Shown here piece after piece: positions 53,732 through 63,171 of a stretch of 64,000 nt of DNA. A program made the translations under genes and the position numbers. Where the stretch lies: positions 1 through 64,000 of the forward strand of contig JAJFJQ010000030.1 in the NCBI GenBank assembly GCA_021773835.1, read 5' to 3'. Below the pieces are notes generated by a model. It did no database searches. It was not told where the DNA came from and was given only the letters and a program-made list of their open reading frames with translations. Position 1 is the stretch's first letter; the number at the start of each line of letters is the position of its first letter. The stretch is from Gammaproteobacteria bacterium. Its GTDB lineage: Bacteria > Pseudomonadota > Gammaproteobacteria > Ga0077536.

Positions 53732-55948
53732 TTAGGCTGCGTCGAATCTAAACCCCGGGGGCGTCCGCTCGCTACCTTCTAATTCGATATCGACGCTCAA
53801 ACAGCTCGCGCACTCGGAACAAAAGCGCTCTCGGACATACACCGGCTGTTGCTCGCGCGTTCGTAATTGAGTCTCAGCCTTGTCGAACAATTCACCCAGC
53901 GCTCGCCGGCGTGGCACGACGCACACCTTCCAATCTTGATTTAACATGCCGAGTTTCGCCTCGCAATGGGAGCAGCACCAATGATCGCTTTTTACGGTAA
54001 CGCCGGCCGCTCCGTTTTCGCACGCGGATTCTTTTAAAGAGTGGCGCTTGTTAGGTACTAGCGCCGCTCGAAGCCGGTCGCGCTTATCCCACGTTGCCGC
54101 GTCGTCCACATACAGGACACCCTCGCGTTCTCCGACTACGGCCCCATAGAGTTCTTCTGCAGCGGCGCGTGAAATCTTCGCATCTTTGAGATCTCGATCC
54201 ACCTGCTCTGGCGGCCGGTGGAAAGGATCGCCGAGTCCGCCGCCGCCTGAGGACGTTGCCCAATACACATCACCTTCGCGCAAAGGCACGTTGCTTACTT
54301 TGGCCGGCAGCACGTCTAAAGCGCCACTCAGTTTATCTGGCGACGACACTGGCTGACCACTCTTAAGTTTTTCCAATACATTCGAACTACGGATGATGGC
54401 GCTGCGCGACGCACCGCCAGGATAGCCGCCCGCGAACCCACGCGCGGGTAGTTCAACCGCGGAAATAAACAACGAACCACTAAATTTATCGGCTTTCCAC
54501 AACATGTAAGCCTGGTCCATCCCCATACCACCACGATGGTAACCGGCGCCGCCGGAATTGAGGCTAAAACGCCGCCACAGAACGAAAAATGGATCGACCA
54601 ATTCGTGCACTTCTACATCCGGAAACGACACCGCCAAGGTAGTCTGAAACCCATAGAGATCTTGCCCGTCACCCGTGGTTTGTGCACCGCCGCCAATTCC
54701 GACTAGATTGTCTAACGGAAAAATGATCGCGAGTGCGCCGTCGTCTTTTACCCCGAACCACGCAGCACCCGCGCCGGAGCTCGTCGCCTGTCCCGCGGCT
54801 CGACCGCGCAACATCTCAGTCTCGCTAAGACTGCCGGTGATGGAAAGCGCCTCGCCAACCATCCGCCCGAGACGCATGCCGGTTTCTATGTGCGCATTAG
54901 TCACCGGTGCGGGCACCCGCGGATTGACGATGGTCCCGGGTAAGCCAGTGTCGATTTCGATGCAGTTCCAGATCCCTTCGTTAAACGGAATGTCGAACGC
55001 TAACTGGCACACGAGCGGCGTCATGATTCCCCCGCCGGCAACAGCGCTCGGTGTCGCATTAATGAACGCATCAAGCTGCTCGGCGCCGGTAAACGAAAAT
55101 CTAAGCTGGTCACCGTCGACTGTCATGTCGCAGGACACGGCGTGCAGATCTGAAGAGCCGCGACCGTCGTATTCCACCCAATCATAGGTATGGGCAACGC
55201 CATCGGGCAGCAGGGCGATACGTTCGCGAAACGCTCTTTCTGATAAGCCGATGTTGTAGTCGATATAATGATCGAGCGTATCCACGCCGTACTCATCGAC
55301 CAGCGCTCGCATTCTTACGGCTCCTGCGTGACACGCGGCGATCAGGCTGCGTACATCGTTAATAAACGAAATCGGAACGCGGACATTTACTTCGATGAAC
55401 CCGATCCACTCGCGGTCCAACACGCCATTTCGACCCGCCCGGCTACCTGGAAAGCGGATCGCTTCCTCGAAACAGTCGTGCGCTTGCGGTGCAATTCCGC
55501 TGATCGAAACGCCACCCACATCTATAAGGTGGGCATTCGTAAAGGTCCAGCCAATCAGCGTTTCATCTTGGTGGATGGGCATGACAATGCCGACGTCACC
55601 TTGATGTAGGGCGCCTACGGTATACGGATCGTTGCAAATGAAAATGTCTCCCGGCTCGAGATCGTCAGGCATTCGTTTTTTAATGATTTCCTGCACGGCG
55701 ATGCGTGAACTTGCGAGGTGTCCGAGCACGTAACCCGCACTACCGACCTGGCGCCCGACCGCGTCGAATACGACGGCCGAGAAATCCTTGGCTTCCGTGA
55801 GCACCGGCGAACCCGAGGTGCGTAACAATACGACGGCCATTTCGTCGGCTATATTGTCAAACGCGCAACGAACGACTTCCGCCGTAATCGGGTCGAGTTC
55901 AGGTGCTAGGTGCGCGGCGTGAGTGGGTGCCACTGCTTGCTTGTTCAT
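53732..55948 (-). CDS. Hydantoinase B/acetone-carboxylase-like subunit with Cys-rich C-terminal domain
   Basis: A 738-aa protein. Residues about 15-590 are a hydantoinase B/oxoprolinase domain (DPITAEVVRCAFDNIADEM, FICNDPYTVGALHQGDVG, RRFSLNSGGAGYHRGGMG, WATSSGGGGLGDPFHRPPEQV). The last 100 residues or so add two Cys pairs, WCCSHCEAKLG and FCSECASCLSVDIE, resembling the small zinc-binding gamma-type subunit of acetone/acetophenone carboxylases. Start overlaps the hyuA-like stop (ATGA, 55945-55948). A ketone carboxylase or an ATP-dependent amidohydrolase are both possible; the gamma-like domain favours the first. Confidence 0.88.
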   Translation of the reverse strand: MNKQAVAPTHAAHLAPELDPITAEVVRCAFDNIADEMAVVLLRTSGSPVLTEAKDFSAVVFDAVGRQVGSAGYVLGHLASSRIAVQEIIKKRMPDDLEPGDIFICNDPYTVGALHQGDVGIVMPIHQDETLIGWTFTNAHLIDVGGVSISGIAPQAHDCFEEAIRFPGSRAGRNGVLDREWIGFIEVNVRVPISFINDVRSLIAACHAGAVRMRALVDEYGVDTLDHYIDYNIGLSERAFRERIALLPDGVAHTYDWVEYDGRGSSDLHAVSCDMTVDGDQLRFSFTGAEQLDAFINATPSAVAGGGIMTPLVCQLAFDIPFNEGIWNCIEIDTGLPGTIVNPRVPAPVTNAHIETGMRLGRMVGEALSITGSLSETEMLRGRAAGQATSSGAGAAWFGVKDDGALAIIFPLDNLVGIGGGAQTTGDGQDLYGFQTTLAVSFPDVEVHELVDPFFVLWRRFSLNSGGAGYHRGGMGMDQAYMLWKADKFSGSLFISAVELPARGFAGGYPGGASRSAIIRSSNVLEKLKSGQPVSSPDKLSGALDVLPAKVSNVPLREGDVYWATSSGGGGLGDPFHRPPEQVDRDLKDAKISRAAAEELYGAVVGEREGVLYVDDAATWDKRDRLRAALVPNKRHSLKESACENGAAGVTVKSDHWCCSHCEAKLGMLNQDWKVCVVPRRRALGELFDKAETQLRTREQQPVYVRERFCSECASCLSVDIELEGSERTPPGFRFDAA

Positions 55949-58020
55949 AGCTTTAACCTAAAGTTCATGTACCCGTCACGCTCGACGATAGCGTCGCGGG
56001 GTACGTAAATCGTAGTGTCGCGTACTTCAATAATACCCGGCCCCTCGAACCAAGCGCCAGGCCCCATTTTTTCTGAATCGTAGATCGGGGTATCGACGCG
56101 CTCGCGGGCATCGGGCAGAAACACGGGACGAGTCCCCGTAAGTGCGCTGTCCGCGGATTGTCGGTGAACTTCAACGGGCTCGATGTGCGGTTTGTCGCGC
56201 ACAGCAATGCCAGTGACCACGTAGTTGATCAGCATCAGATTCGAGTCGCGCCAAGCGGTCTCGGGGCCGAACTCTTCCTCGTAAGCGGCGTCGAAATTTT
56301 CGCGCATCCCACCTGAGCCTTCTTTCAGGATATCGTCCACACCCAAGTCCATATACATTTCATTGAGCTGACCGGCATAGCGGAAATCGGCGCCGTGCAG
56401 CAATTGAATATCGTCGCGCGAGAACCCAGCGTGTTCGATCTCCTCGGACACCTCTCGTTCCAGTGCGTCGCGCGTATTGATCATGCCGCCCAACTTATCG
56501 CGGTCTTCAACCGTCCATCCGATCGTTACGGATTTGCGCCGGATATAGTCGGCCTCCAGTAGACCGTAGGCGGAAAAGGCGGAACTGTGATTCGGCACGA
56601 TCATCTCCGTGATGTTCAGCGCACGACATATTGCCGCGGCGAACATCGGCAGTGCGCCACCGTAAGCGACGAACGTGCATTTGCGTGGGTCGTAGCCGCG
56701 CCGGATAGAAACCCCACGCAGCGCGTTTGCCATATTCGCGACGGCGAGGCTGTAGGCCCCGGCCGACGACTGCTCCGCATCCCAACCCATAGCGTCGCCA
56801 ACATATGCGACGAGCGCAGCTCGTGCGGCATCGATATCGAGCGTGTGCTTGCCGCCGAGGTAATTGTCGGGCCGTAGAAATCCTAAGGTCACCATGCAGT
56901 CGGTCATGGTCGGTATAGTCCCGCCTTTGCCGTAACACACGGGACCCGGCATCGAACCGGCGCTTTGCGGACCGATTTTGGGCACACCGCGCGAGTCGAG
57001 CCCAACGAGGCTGCCACCGCCGGCGCCAATGGAAATGATATCCAACAGGCTAATCGCCGTGTCGAAGGATCCGATCCTGCAGCGCTGGGCAACGATGGGT
57101 TTTTCGTGATGGATCAAGGTCGTGTCGAAGCTAGTGCCGCCCATATCACCGCACAGCAGGTTATCGATGCCGTAACGGCGCGCCAGAGCCGCCGCGCCGA
57201 TGGCGCCGCCGGCCGGCCCCGAGCTATAGAGCAGGATCGGAAGCTTGCGCACTTCTTCGGCCCCGAGTACGCCGCCGAGACCATTAAAGAATTCAACCGC
57301 CTTTGTATATCCGCGCTTACGCAAGCCTTCGGATACTCGCGTCACGAACGAATTCACTGGCGGTTGTATGTAGCAATTCAGGATCGCCGTCATCCAACGT
57401 TCGTATTCGCGGAAAACTGAAGCCGCCGAAATCGAACACGTGACAAATGTCTTGGGCGCAATGTCGCGAATAATTTGTTCCGCTTCGCGCTCGTGCGCAT
57501 CGTTACGGGTGCACCAGAGAAAACACACCGCGATCGAATCCACGCCTTGCGCGATAAGCCTTTTTACTGCTTGTTCGACCTGGCTACGCTGCAGCGGCAC
57601 CACGATATTCCCGTCACGGTCGATGCGTTCCGTAATTTCGACGATACATTCCTTCGGTACGATCTGCGGCAGATTGACCTGTAATTGGTCATCGAATTCG
57701 TTCGAGCGGTTGCCACGTCCGAAACGTGGAATATCGGCAAAGCCGGCGGTTACCAGTACGCCCACACGGGCGCCCTTTAGTTCAGTCACCGCATTGGTGA
57801 CGATAGTGTTCCCGTTAACGAAAGTCTGGGCGTGTTCCGACAGCAGATCGTCAACCGACAATTCGAACTCTGTAGCGGCGGCTTCGAGCGCGACGAAAAT
57901 GCCTTCGCTATAGTCGTCATGGGTGGTGAGCGCCTTGGCCCGCACGGCGCGGTCACCCTTGATGGCTATGAGGTCGGTATGAGTCCCTCCGACGTCGATT
58001 CCGATACTGATCCCCGACAT
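55945..58020 (-). CDS. Hydantoinase A/acetone-carboxylase-like ATPase subunit
   Basis: A 691-aa protein of the hydantoinase A/oxoprolinase and acetone-carboxylase beta family. The N-terminal domain starts SIGIDVGGTHTDLIAI; the ATPase core includes YSSGPAGGAIGAAALARRYG, LLCGDMGGTSFDTTLI and SIGAGGGSLVGLD; the C-terminal domain has MILPNHSSAFSAYGLLEAD-like sequence and YDSEKMGPGAWFEGPGIIEV. It would phosphorylate the substrate (lactam or ketone enol) and possibly carboxybiotin-free bicarbonate. It is the first gene of the minus-strand pair, overlapping hyuB. Confidence 0.9.
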   Translation of the reverse strand: MSGISIGIDVGGTHTDLIAIKGDRAVRAKALTTHDDYSEGIFVALEAAATEFELSVDDLLSEHAQTFVNGNTIVTNAVTELKGARVGVLVTAGFADIPRFGRGNRSNEFDDQLQVNLPQIVPKECIVEITERIDRDGNIVVPLQRSQVEQAVKRLIAQGVDSIAVCFLWCTRNDAHEREAEQIIRDIAPKTFVTCSISAASVFREYERWMTAILNCYIQPPVNSFVTRVSEGLRKRGYTKAVEFFNGLGGVLGAEEVRKLPILLYSSGPAGGAIGAAALARRYGIDNLLCGDMGGTSFDTTLIHHEKPIVAQRCRIGSFDTAISLLDIISIGAGGGSLVGLDSRGVPKIGPQSAGSMPGPVCYGKGGTIPTMTDCMVTLGFLRPDNYLGGKHTLDIDAARAALVAYVGDAMGWDAEQSSAGAYSLAVANMANALRGVSIRRGYDPRKCTFVAYGGALPMFAAAICRALNITEMIVPNHSSAFSAYGLLEADYIRRKSVTIGWTVEDRDKLGGMINTRDALEREVSEEIEHAGFSRDDIQLLHGADFRYAGQLNEMYMDLGVDDILKEGSGGMRENFDAAYEEEFGPETAWRDSNLMLINYVVTGIAVRDKPHIEPVEVHRQSADSALTGTRPVFLPDARERVDTPIYDSEKMGPGAWFEGPGIIEVRDTTIYVPRDAIVERDGYMNFRLKL

Positions 58021-58409
58021 CTAAGATGGTCTCCTGTAATTACTCAATGCGACACACTTATTCTAAATGACGCAGCGATAACAATTGGTATTGGCAACGG
58101 AGCAAAGGTCCGGTCCATTCGCAAGCCCGCATTAAAGGCTTCGCCTGCAGTTGAAAAAAAATATCATCCATTGAAAAACATCGATGAATGGTGTCTTAAG
58201 CGACATGCTTCAAACGCACGACTCGCAAACTGCGAGAACGCAAGGTCTGAAATACGGACCTATGGCGACAGCAACTTTTAAGGAAACTTCGCTGAGCGCG
58301 TGTGTAAGTTCTTACCACCCGTAGTTTGGTGTCGCCCCCAAGGGTAAGTCTCGCGCTTACTCGTTAGACAAACAAAAAACGCCGCACCCGCAACGTTTCC
58401 ACGCAGCAT
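58021..58409. other. Intergenic region without a recognised gene
   Basis: About 390 bases upstream of the hyuA-like gene and downstream of the second amidohydrolase. It should hold the promoter of the hyuAB-like operon. No clear operator, sigma-54 site or terminator with a T run was found, and the short open frames look random. Confidence 0.4.
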
Positions 58410-60140
58410 CTAAGCCATAGCCTGTTGCTTCAGCTTCGCCTTGCCAAGACCGTGGCGCAGTAGTTCACCAGAGAACACGTTCGTCTGTTCATCGTTTTCG
58501 ATGGTAACCTCGCCATTGATGAGGACGTAACGATAGCCTTTGGCCTTTTGCACCCGGCGCCACTCACCGCCCGGTAAGTCATACGCGACCTCCACGGGAG
58601 TAATTTCCAGATTTTCATAATCGTAAACCACTATGTCGGCCGGAGCGCCAACTTTGAGTACACCACGATCAGGACAACCGGCAACTTGCGCCGGCAGCGC
58701 GGATAGGCGCCAATGTGCCTCTTCAAGACTCAGCATGCTATTTTCTCGCACTATCTTGATCAGCGCCTCCGTGGGGTACCGACCTGCGGTCAGAAACTTC
58801 GTGTGGGCGCCACCGTCCGATACGCCAAAGAGCACATAGGGGTTATCTACGATCTCTTTCAACAAATCGAGACGCGTGTTGGGTGGCATGGAGAAAAATT
58901 CGGTTTCGAGGTTATCTGCTACTACAATATCGAGCATTGCATCGACAATATGCTTGCCGGTTTTCTCAGCAACCAAACCGACCGTGTGATCAAGCCATTG
59001 CCGTGATTCAGGGGTGACGGGACCTGTCACAACGATTTCCGCGAACGGCCCGAGAACAAATGCCGGCACTTGCTGACGCAACGCTTTGCGGCGTTCCGGA
59101 TCCGCCAATTTTGCGAGCCGCTCTTCCTTTGTTCCAACCGTGGCTTCACGCCAGGCTGGACACTCATCGAACAAGTTCCAGTCTTCGAACGTAAACGAGT
59201 AACCAGCATCGGTGGTTATGCCTTGGCCGTAGACACGAATACCATTTTCACGGCAGCGGTCTAACCAAGCCAAAACCTTGCGGTGAACCTGAGGCATACC
59301 GTCCTGAACCTGTACGACGTTGAAGACCATGGGCCGCCCGCTAATTTCCGCAAGTTCCGCGAGATGCGCCTGATCGGCCTTGGGATCACCAGAAACCATC
59401 GTGCACTGCATATGCCCGGCATTGCGGTCGCGCAAAACTTTGGCGAATTCCACTGCCGTTTCGTTATGCATGACGTCCGTCGGCATCGCGGTGCCGTCAT
59501 AGTCGAGTTGGGCCGCACCAGGACCGGATGGTGGTAGACGTTGCATGGACCAACCGCAACCGCCTGCGTCCATCGATTCTTCTAGAATTCGGCACATTTC
59601 TGCATGCTCTGCGTCGCTCGGTAAGCGACCCGCCTTGGCGCCTTCGAGACCCATCACGGAAACCATAATAGGGCTGATGGGGACATAGGGCACAATGTTC
59701 ATCGCCTTGGGTGCGCGATCGACGCTATCGAGAAATTGCGGAAACGTCTCCCAGTCCCACGGCATACCCGCTTTCATAGACGCCAACGGAATGGCTTCAA
59801 CTCGAGTCATCGTCAACATAGCGCGTTCGCGTGCTTCTGGAGCGACCGGGGCAAACCCGAAACCGCAGTTTCCAATCACGACGGTCGTGATGCCATGCCA
59901 ACCCGAAATGGTGCAGTAGGGATCCCAGAAAAGTTGTGCATCGTAGTGCGTATGTAAATCGACAAATCCGGGCGCAACGACCATGCCTTGCGCATCTAGA
60001 ACGGTGTCCGCGCGTTTGGCATTGATGTAGCCGATCTCCGCGATCACACCATCCTTGATAGCGATATCACCCCGATAGCGTGGTGTGCGTGAACCGTCGA
60101 TAACCATGCCGCCCTTGATGAGTTTGTCGAACTCAGTCAT
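58410..60140 (-). CDS. D-aminoacylase-like amidohydrolase (paralogue 2)
   Basis: A 576-aa amidohydrolase closely resembling the one at 29780-31555: the same VDLHTHYDAQLFWDPYCTISGWHG metal site, VIGNCGFGFAPVAPEARERAM, FGVSDGGAHTKFLTAG and GAPADIVVYDYENL blocks, in the same order. ATG 60140 is preferred, 8 nt after GGAGG; a GTG at 60146 sits too close to it. It is preceded by a TetR-type operator and a tetR gene in the same orientation, so its control differs from that of paralogue 1. Substrate unknown; deacylation of an N-acyl amino acid or cleavage of a cyclic amide are family activities. Confidence 0.88.
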   Translation of the reverse strand: MTEFDKLIKGGMVIDGSRTPRYRGDIAIKDGVIAEIGYINAKRADTVLDAQGMVVAPGFVDLHTHYDAQLFWDPYCTISGWHGITTVVIGNCGFGFAPVAPEARERAMLTMTRVEAIPLASMKAGMPWDWETFPQFLDSVDRAPKAMNIVPYVPISPIMVSVMGLEGAKAGRLPSDAEHAEMCRILEESMDAGGCGWSMQRLPPSGPGAAQLDYDGTAMPTDVMHNETAVEFAKVLRDRNAGHMQCTMVSGDPKADQAHLAELAEISGRPMVFNVVQVQDGMPQVHRKVLAWLDRCRENGIRVYGQGITTDAGYSFTFEDWNLFDECPAWREATVGTKEERLAKLADPERRKALRQQVPAFVLGPFAEIVVTGPVTPESRQWLDHTVGLVAEKTGKHIVDAMLDIVVADNLETEFFSMPPNTRLDLLKEIVDNPYVLFGVSDGGAHTKFLTAGRYPTEALIKIVRENSMLSLEEAHWRLSALPAQVAGCPDRGVLKVGAPADIVVYDYENLEITPVEVAYDLPGGEWRRVQKAKGYRYVLINGEVTIENDEQTNVFSGELLRHGLGKAKLKQQAMA

Positions 60141-60176
60141 CGCCACCGCCTCCCAATACTTATTGGTAGTAATTAT

Positions 60177-60188
60177 TACTGGTCAGTA
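60177..60188. promoter_or_regulatory. TetR-type operator upstream of amidohydrolase 2
   Basis: TACTGGTCAGTA has perfect TACTG / CAGTA arms around GT and sits in a longer AT-rich imperfect dyad (60171-60196). It lies about 37 nt upstream of the amidohydrolase start, between it and the tetR gene at 60348-60965. It resembles TetR-family operators. Confidence 0.65.
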
Positions 60189-60347
60189 TTATTACACAGG
60201 GCGATGCTCAGTCAATGCCGAATACGGCAAGCCGAGCCCATCACCTCAAGTACGGGTTCAACTCACTGAATGCTAATTTTGCAATCAAATCCGGCAATTT
60301 TTGACGATATCGCGACCGCGGGCCGCTGAGTCGCCCAGAGTAGACAA

Positions 60348-60965
60348 TTAGCTTGTTATCGTGGCGCGCATTGATTGCGGGGCCTCATAGCCGACAATTC
60401 TCAACGCCTGTTCAGAGAAGTACGCGGAAATCTCATCGACTTCAAATTCGCCATCCGGTCGATACCAGCGCGGGATCCACTGCGCAAGCCCGATCAGAGC
60501 AAAGGACGCGAGTCGTGGATTATCTACGTTAAAATCGCCGCTCTTAATGCCGCTTTCGATCAATTCGGTTAGGCGAAGACTAAAGACTCTTTGTAGATTT
60601 CGGTTTTCTTCTTGGGTTCCCGGTAAGAAATGATGTTGTTCTTGCCAGAAGATCATAGCAATCATGCGGAACTCAATATTTTCTCTGACCCATGCGCCAA
60701 CAAAACTCCGCAGGCGTGCAGGCGCGCTCGTTTCTCGTTGGTAAGTGAGATCGAGCAGGTCCGTGGTTCGCATGATCTCTTGCTCCACCACGGCCGCGAG
60801 AATTTCATGTTTGCTAGTGAAGAACTGATAGATAAATGGCTTGTTGACCTCTAGTTTATCGGCGATAGCATCCAATGTGGTCCCGACAAAACCACGTTCG
60901 TAAAACAACTCACTCGCAACTTCGACAAGGCGCGCACGTTTGTATTTGTTAAGTTCGTCTTTCAT
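60348..60965 (-). CDS. TetR-family transcriptional regulator
   Basis: A 205-aa regulator with the N-terminal helix-turn-helix LVEVASELFYERGFVGTTLDAIADKLEVNKPFIYQFFTSKHEIL. The C-terminal domain contains FRMIAMIFWQEQHHFLPG and resembles the KstR2/FadR-type TetR_C group that often binds acyl-CoA esters. It is upstream of amidohydrolase 2 in the same direction and probably controls it through the dyad at 60177. Confidence 0.9.
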   Translation of the reverse strand: MKDELNKYKRARLVEVASELFYERGFVGTTLDAIADKLEVNKPFIYQFFTSKHEILAAVVEQEIMRTTDLLDLTYQRETSAPARLRSFVGAWVRENIEFRMIAMIFWQEQHHFLPGTQEENRNLQRVFSLRLTELIESGIKSGDFNVDNPRLASFALIGLAQWIPRWYRPDGEFEVDEISAYFSEQALRIVGYEAPQSMRATITS

Positions 60966-60975
60966 ATATCGCGAC

Positions 60976-61209
60976 TTAGAGTACTTTATGACCTCCGGTA
61001 TACCGTGGCGCTGCTACTCCGATCGTCGAATTGCGACGAATCGTGATCCGGAAGTTGCGCTCTACCTGAGCATTCTGCCACGGACTTCGGGGCCCAGAGC
61101 GTCGAGAAAACCCTGGCCTTTGTTCCTCTCTTCGCTGTCGTAATACCCCAGAGTTCAGTTCTCCTGAAACACGCGCATGGTTCTTGGACCGGACGCCAAC
61201 TTCAAGCAC
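60976..61209 (-). pseudogene. Fragment of an integrase-core transposase
   Basis: A short minus-strand frame containing PRSPWQNAQVERNFRITIRR, which matches the catalytic-Glu region of integrase-core transposases (SPWQNAYVERLIGSIRRE). Sequence on both sides is not recognisable. It is an old IS scar between the tetR gene and the monooxygenase gene. Confidence 0.6.
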
Positions 61210-61261
61210 ACGGTTTCGGCCTCAAGGGTCGCATCAATAGACTTCGCATCACGCCCGCTCA

Positions 61262-62905
61262 TCAGCGAAAGGTAACGCCCTTATAGCCCTCCTCCGCGAT
61301 CTGGGTGATCGTGGCGAGGAATTTCGGGGCGCCACCGTTATACACGAGATGGCGAACTCGACCAGACTCGTGACCGTCTACGTTGGAGTTATAGCCTGTG
61401 AACCAGCCTTTAGCTTTGCGCATTAGCATGGTGCTATACATCTTGACCACGTGTCGAGTCCACCGCTCCTCAGCTTCCGGCGTGGCTTCCATGCGCGTGT
61501 AGCCGTGCTTCCACATGTACTCGAGTAGCCCAGTCACCCAATCGACGCCGATCTCGATACCGCGCGGGTAATTGGTCGCCGACGACCCGCTTTGCGGGCC
61601 GGCCACAGTAACCAAGTTCGGGAAGCCGCTGATTTGCATGCCAAGGAAAGTGATCGGACCGTCGGACCACTTGTCGCGCAGTCGCTGGCCCCCAACACCG
61701 CGGATGTCGATCCGGTCGTAGGAACCCGTGATCGCGTCGAAGCCGGTAGCGTACACGATGATATCGACGTCGTACTCACGCTCGGTCGTACGTATCCCGG
61801 TGCGCGTGATGCGCTCGATCGGCGTTTCCTGGATATCCACTAAGTGGACGTTGTCACGGTTGTAGGCTTCGTAATAGCGCGTTTCTAATGGTACCCGCTG
61901 GATGCCGAACCCGTGATCTTTGGGGATCAGTTTCTCGGCGAGAATAGGATCCGTCACCCGCGCGCGGATCTTATCCGCAACGTACTCGGAGAACTCCGCG
62001 TTCGCCTGTTCGTCGGTAAAGATCTCGCGGAAGTTGCATAGCCAGATTCCGAATCCCGGCTCCTCATACAACCGGTCCCACAAGGCTAGCCTTTCTTCGG
62101 CTGATACCTCATGGAATCCACGCCGATCGGGCTCGTGTTCGAAGCCGCCCGGCGTGACTAAGCACTTGGCGAAGATCCCGGCGTAACGTGACTTGATGTC
62201 GGCCATCTCCGCCACGGAGATCGGCCCATTGTTCAGCGGCGCGCACCAGTTGGGCCGCCGCTGAAACACGGTGAGCTCGTCCACCTTGTCGGCGATTTCC
62301 CCGATCACTTGCACGCCCGTGGCACCCGTGCCGATCACCGCCACTTTCTTGCCCGCCAGCTCCATCGCCTCGTGCGGCCAGTAATAGGTATGAAACGACG
62401 GGCCTGCGAAACTTTCCATGCCTTCGATCCGAGGCAGGGTGGGCGCCGAGAGCAACCCGAGGCCCGTCACCAGGAAACGGCAGGTCAACTCGCGGCCGTC
62501 CTCAACTTGCAGCCGCCACAGATTATGCGCCTCGTCGAAATGCGCCGACTCGACCTTGCAGTTGAACTGCATGTGTTTGCGCAAATCGAATTTGTCAGCC
62601 ACATAGTTCAAATAACGCAGGTTCTCCGGCTGACCCGAGAAGCGCTCTTTCCAATCCCATTCTTGCAACAGTTCCTGCGAGAACGAAAACCCGTAGGTGT
62701 AGCTCTCCGAATCAAACCGGCAGCCGGGATAACGATTCCGGTACCACGTCCCACCGAGGCCACCAGCGTCCTCAAGCACCGTCGTTTTAACCCCAAGCTC
62801 CACCATTCGATAGAGCTGGTAGATGCCAGCTACGCCGGCACCGAGGATAATCACCTCGTAGCGCGGTGCGGTCCCCTCCGCCGCTCCTGTCGTTTGCTTA
62901 TTCAA
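61262..62905 (-). CDS. Baeyer-Villiger-type flavin monooxygenase
   Basis: A 547-aa NADPH- and FAD-dependent monooxygenase. The FAD Rossmann motif is ILGAGVAGIYQLYRM, followed by GGLGGTWYRNRYPGCRFDSESYTY; the NADPH motif is VIGTGATGVQVIGEIA. Between them stands the Baeyer-Villiger fingerprint FAGPSFHTYYWPHE (FxGxxxHxxxW-P). DIIVYATGFD and the C-terminal domain are also conserved; the length fits cyclohexanone/phenylacetone monooxygenases. It would insert oxygen next to a carbonyl, giving an ester or lactone, consistent with ketone catabolism and with the SDR gene divergent from it. Confidence 0.93.
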   Translation of the reverse strand: MNKQTTGAAEGTAPRYEVIILGAGVAGIYQLYRMVELGVKTTVLEDAGGLGGTWYRNRYPGCRFDSESYTYGFSFSQELLQEWDWKERFSGQPENLRYLNYVADKFDLRKHMQFNCKVESAHFDEAHNLWRLQVEDGRELTCRFLVTGLGLLSAPTLPRIEGMESFAGPSFHTYYWPHEAMELAGKKVAVIGTGATGVQVIGEIADKVDELTVFQRRPNWCAPLNNGPISVAEMADIKSRYAGIFAKCLVTPGGFEHEPDRRGFHEVSAEERLALWDRLYEEPGFGIWLCNFREIFTDEQANAEFSEYVADKIRARVTDPILAEKLIPKDHGFGIQRVPLETRYYEAYNRDNVHLVDIQETPIERITRTGIRTTEREYDVDIIVYATGFDAITGSYDRIDIRGVGGQRLRDKWSDGPITFLGMQISGFPNLVTVAGPQSGSSATNYPRGIEIGVDWVTGLLEYMWKHGYTRMEATPEAEERWTRHVVKMYSTMLMRKAKGWFTGYNSNVDGHESGRVRHLVYNGGAPKFLATITQIAEEGYKGVTFR

Positions 62906-63171
62906 TGATTAATCTCCTGCTGCGACACCGGGTCTCGCTATATTGGCCACACCTTATAATGCGGCATCGGGTTAACTATTGCCGTGAAAATTAAGTTCCA
63001 TCAAGCCGGTAGATTGGCAGCGTGCCCATTGCGCTAGACGCTAGCATAGCCCTAGATACCCGGCAAACTACCACGATGCATATCGTGTTCTCTGTTAATG
63101 TGTACCTTACAATCATGCTGAAGGCTTCTTCAATGCGCGGGCGCAGGCTGGGAAGTCGCTGGAGAACGAAT

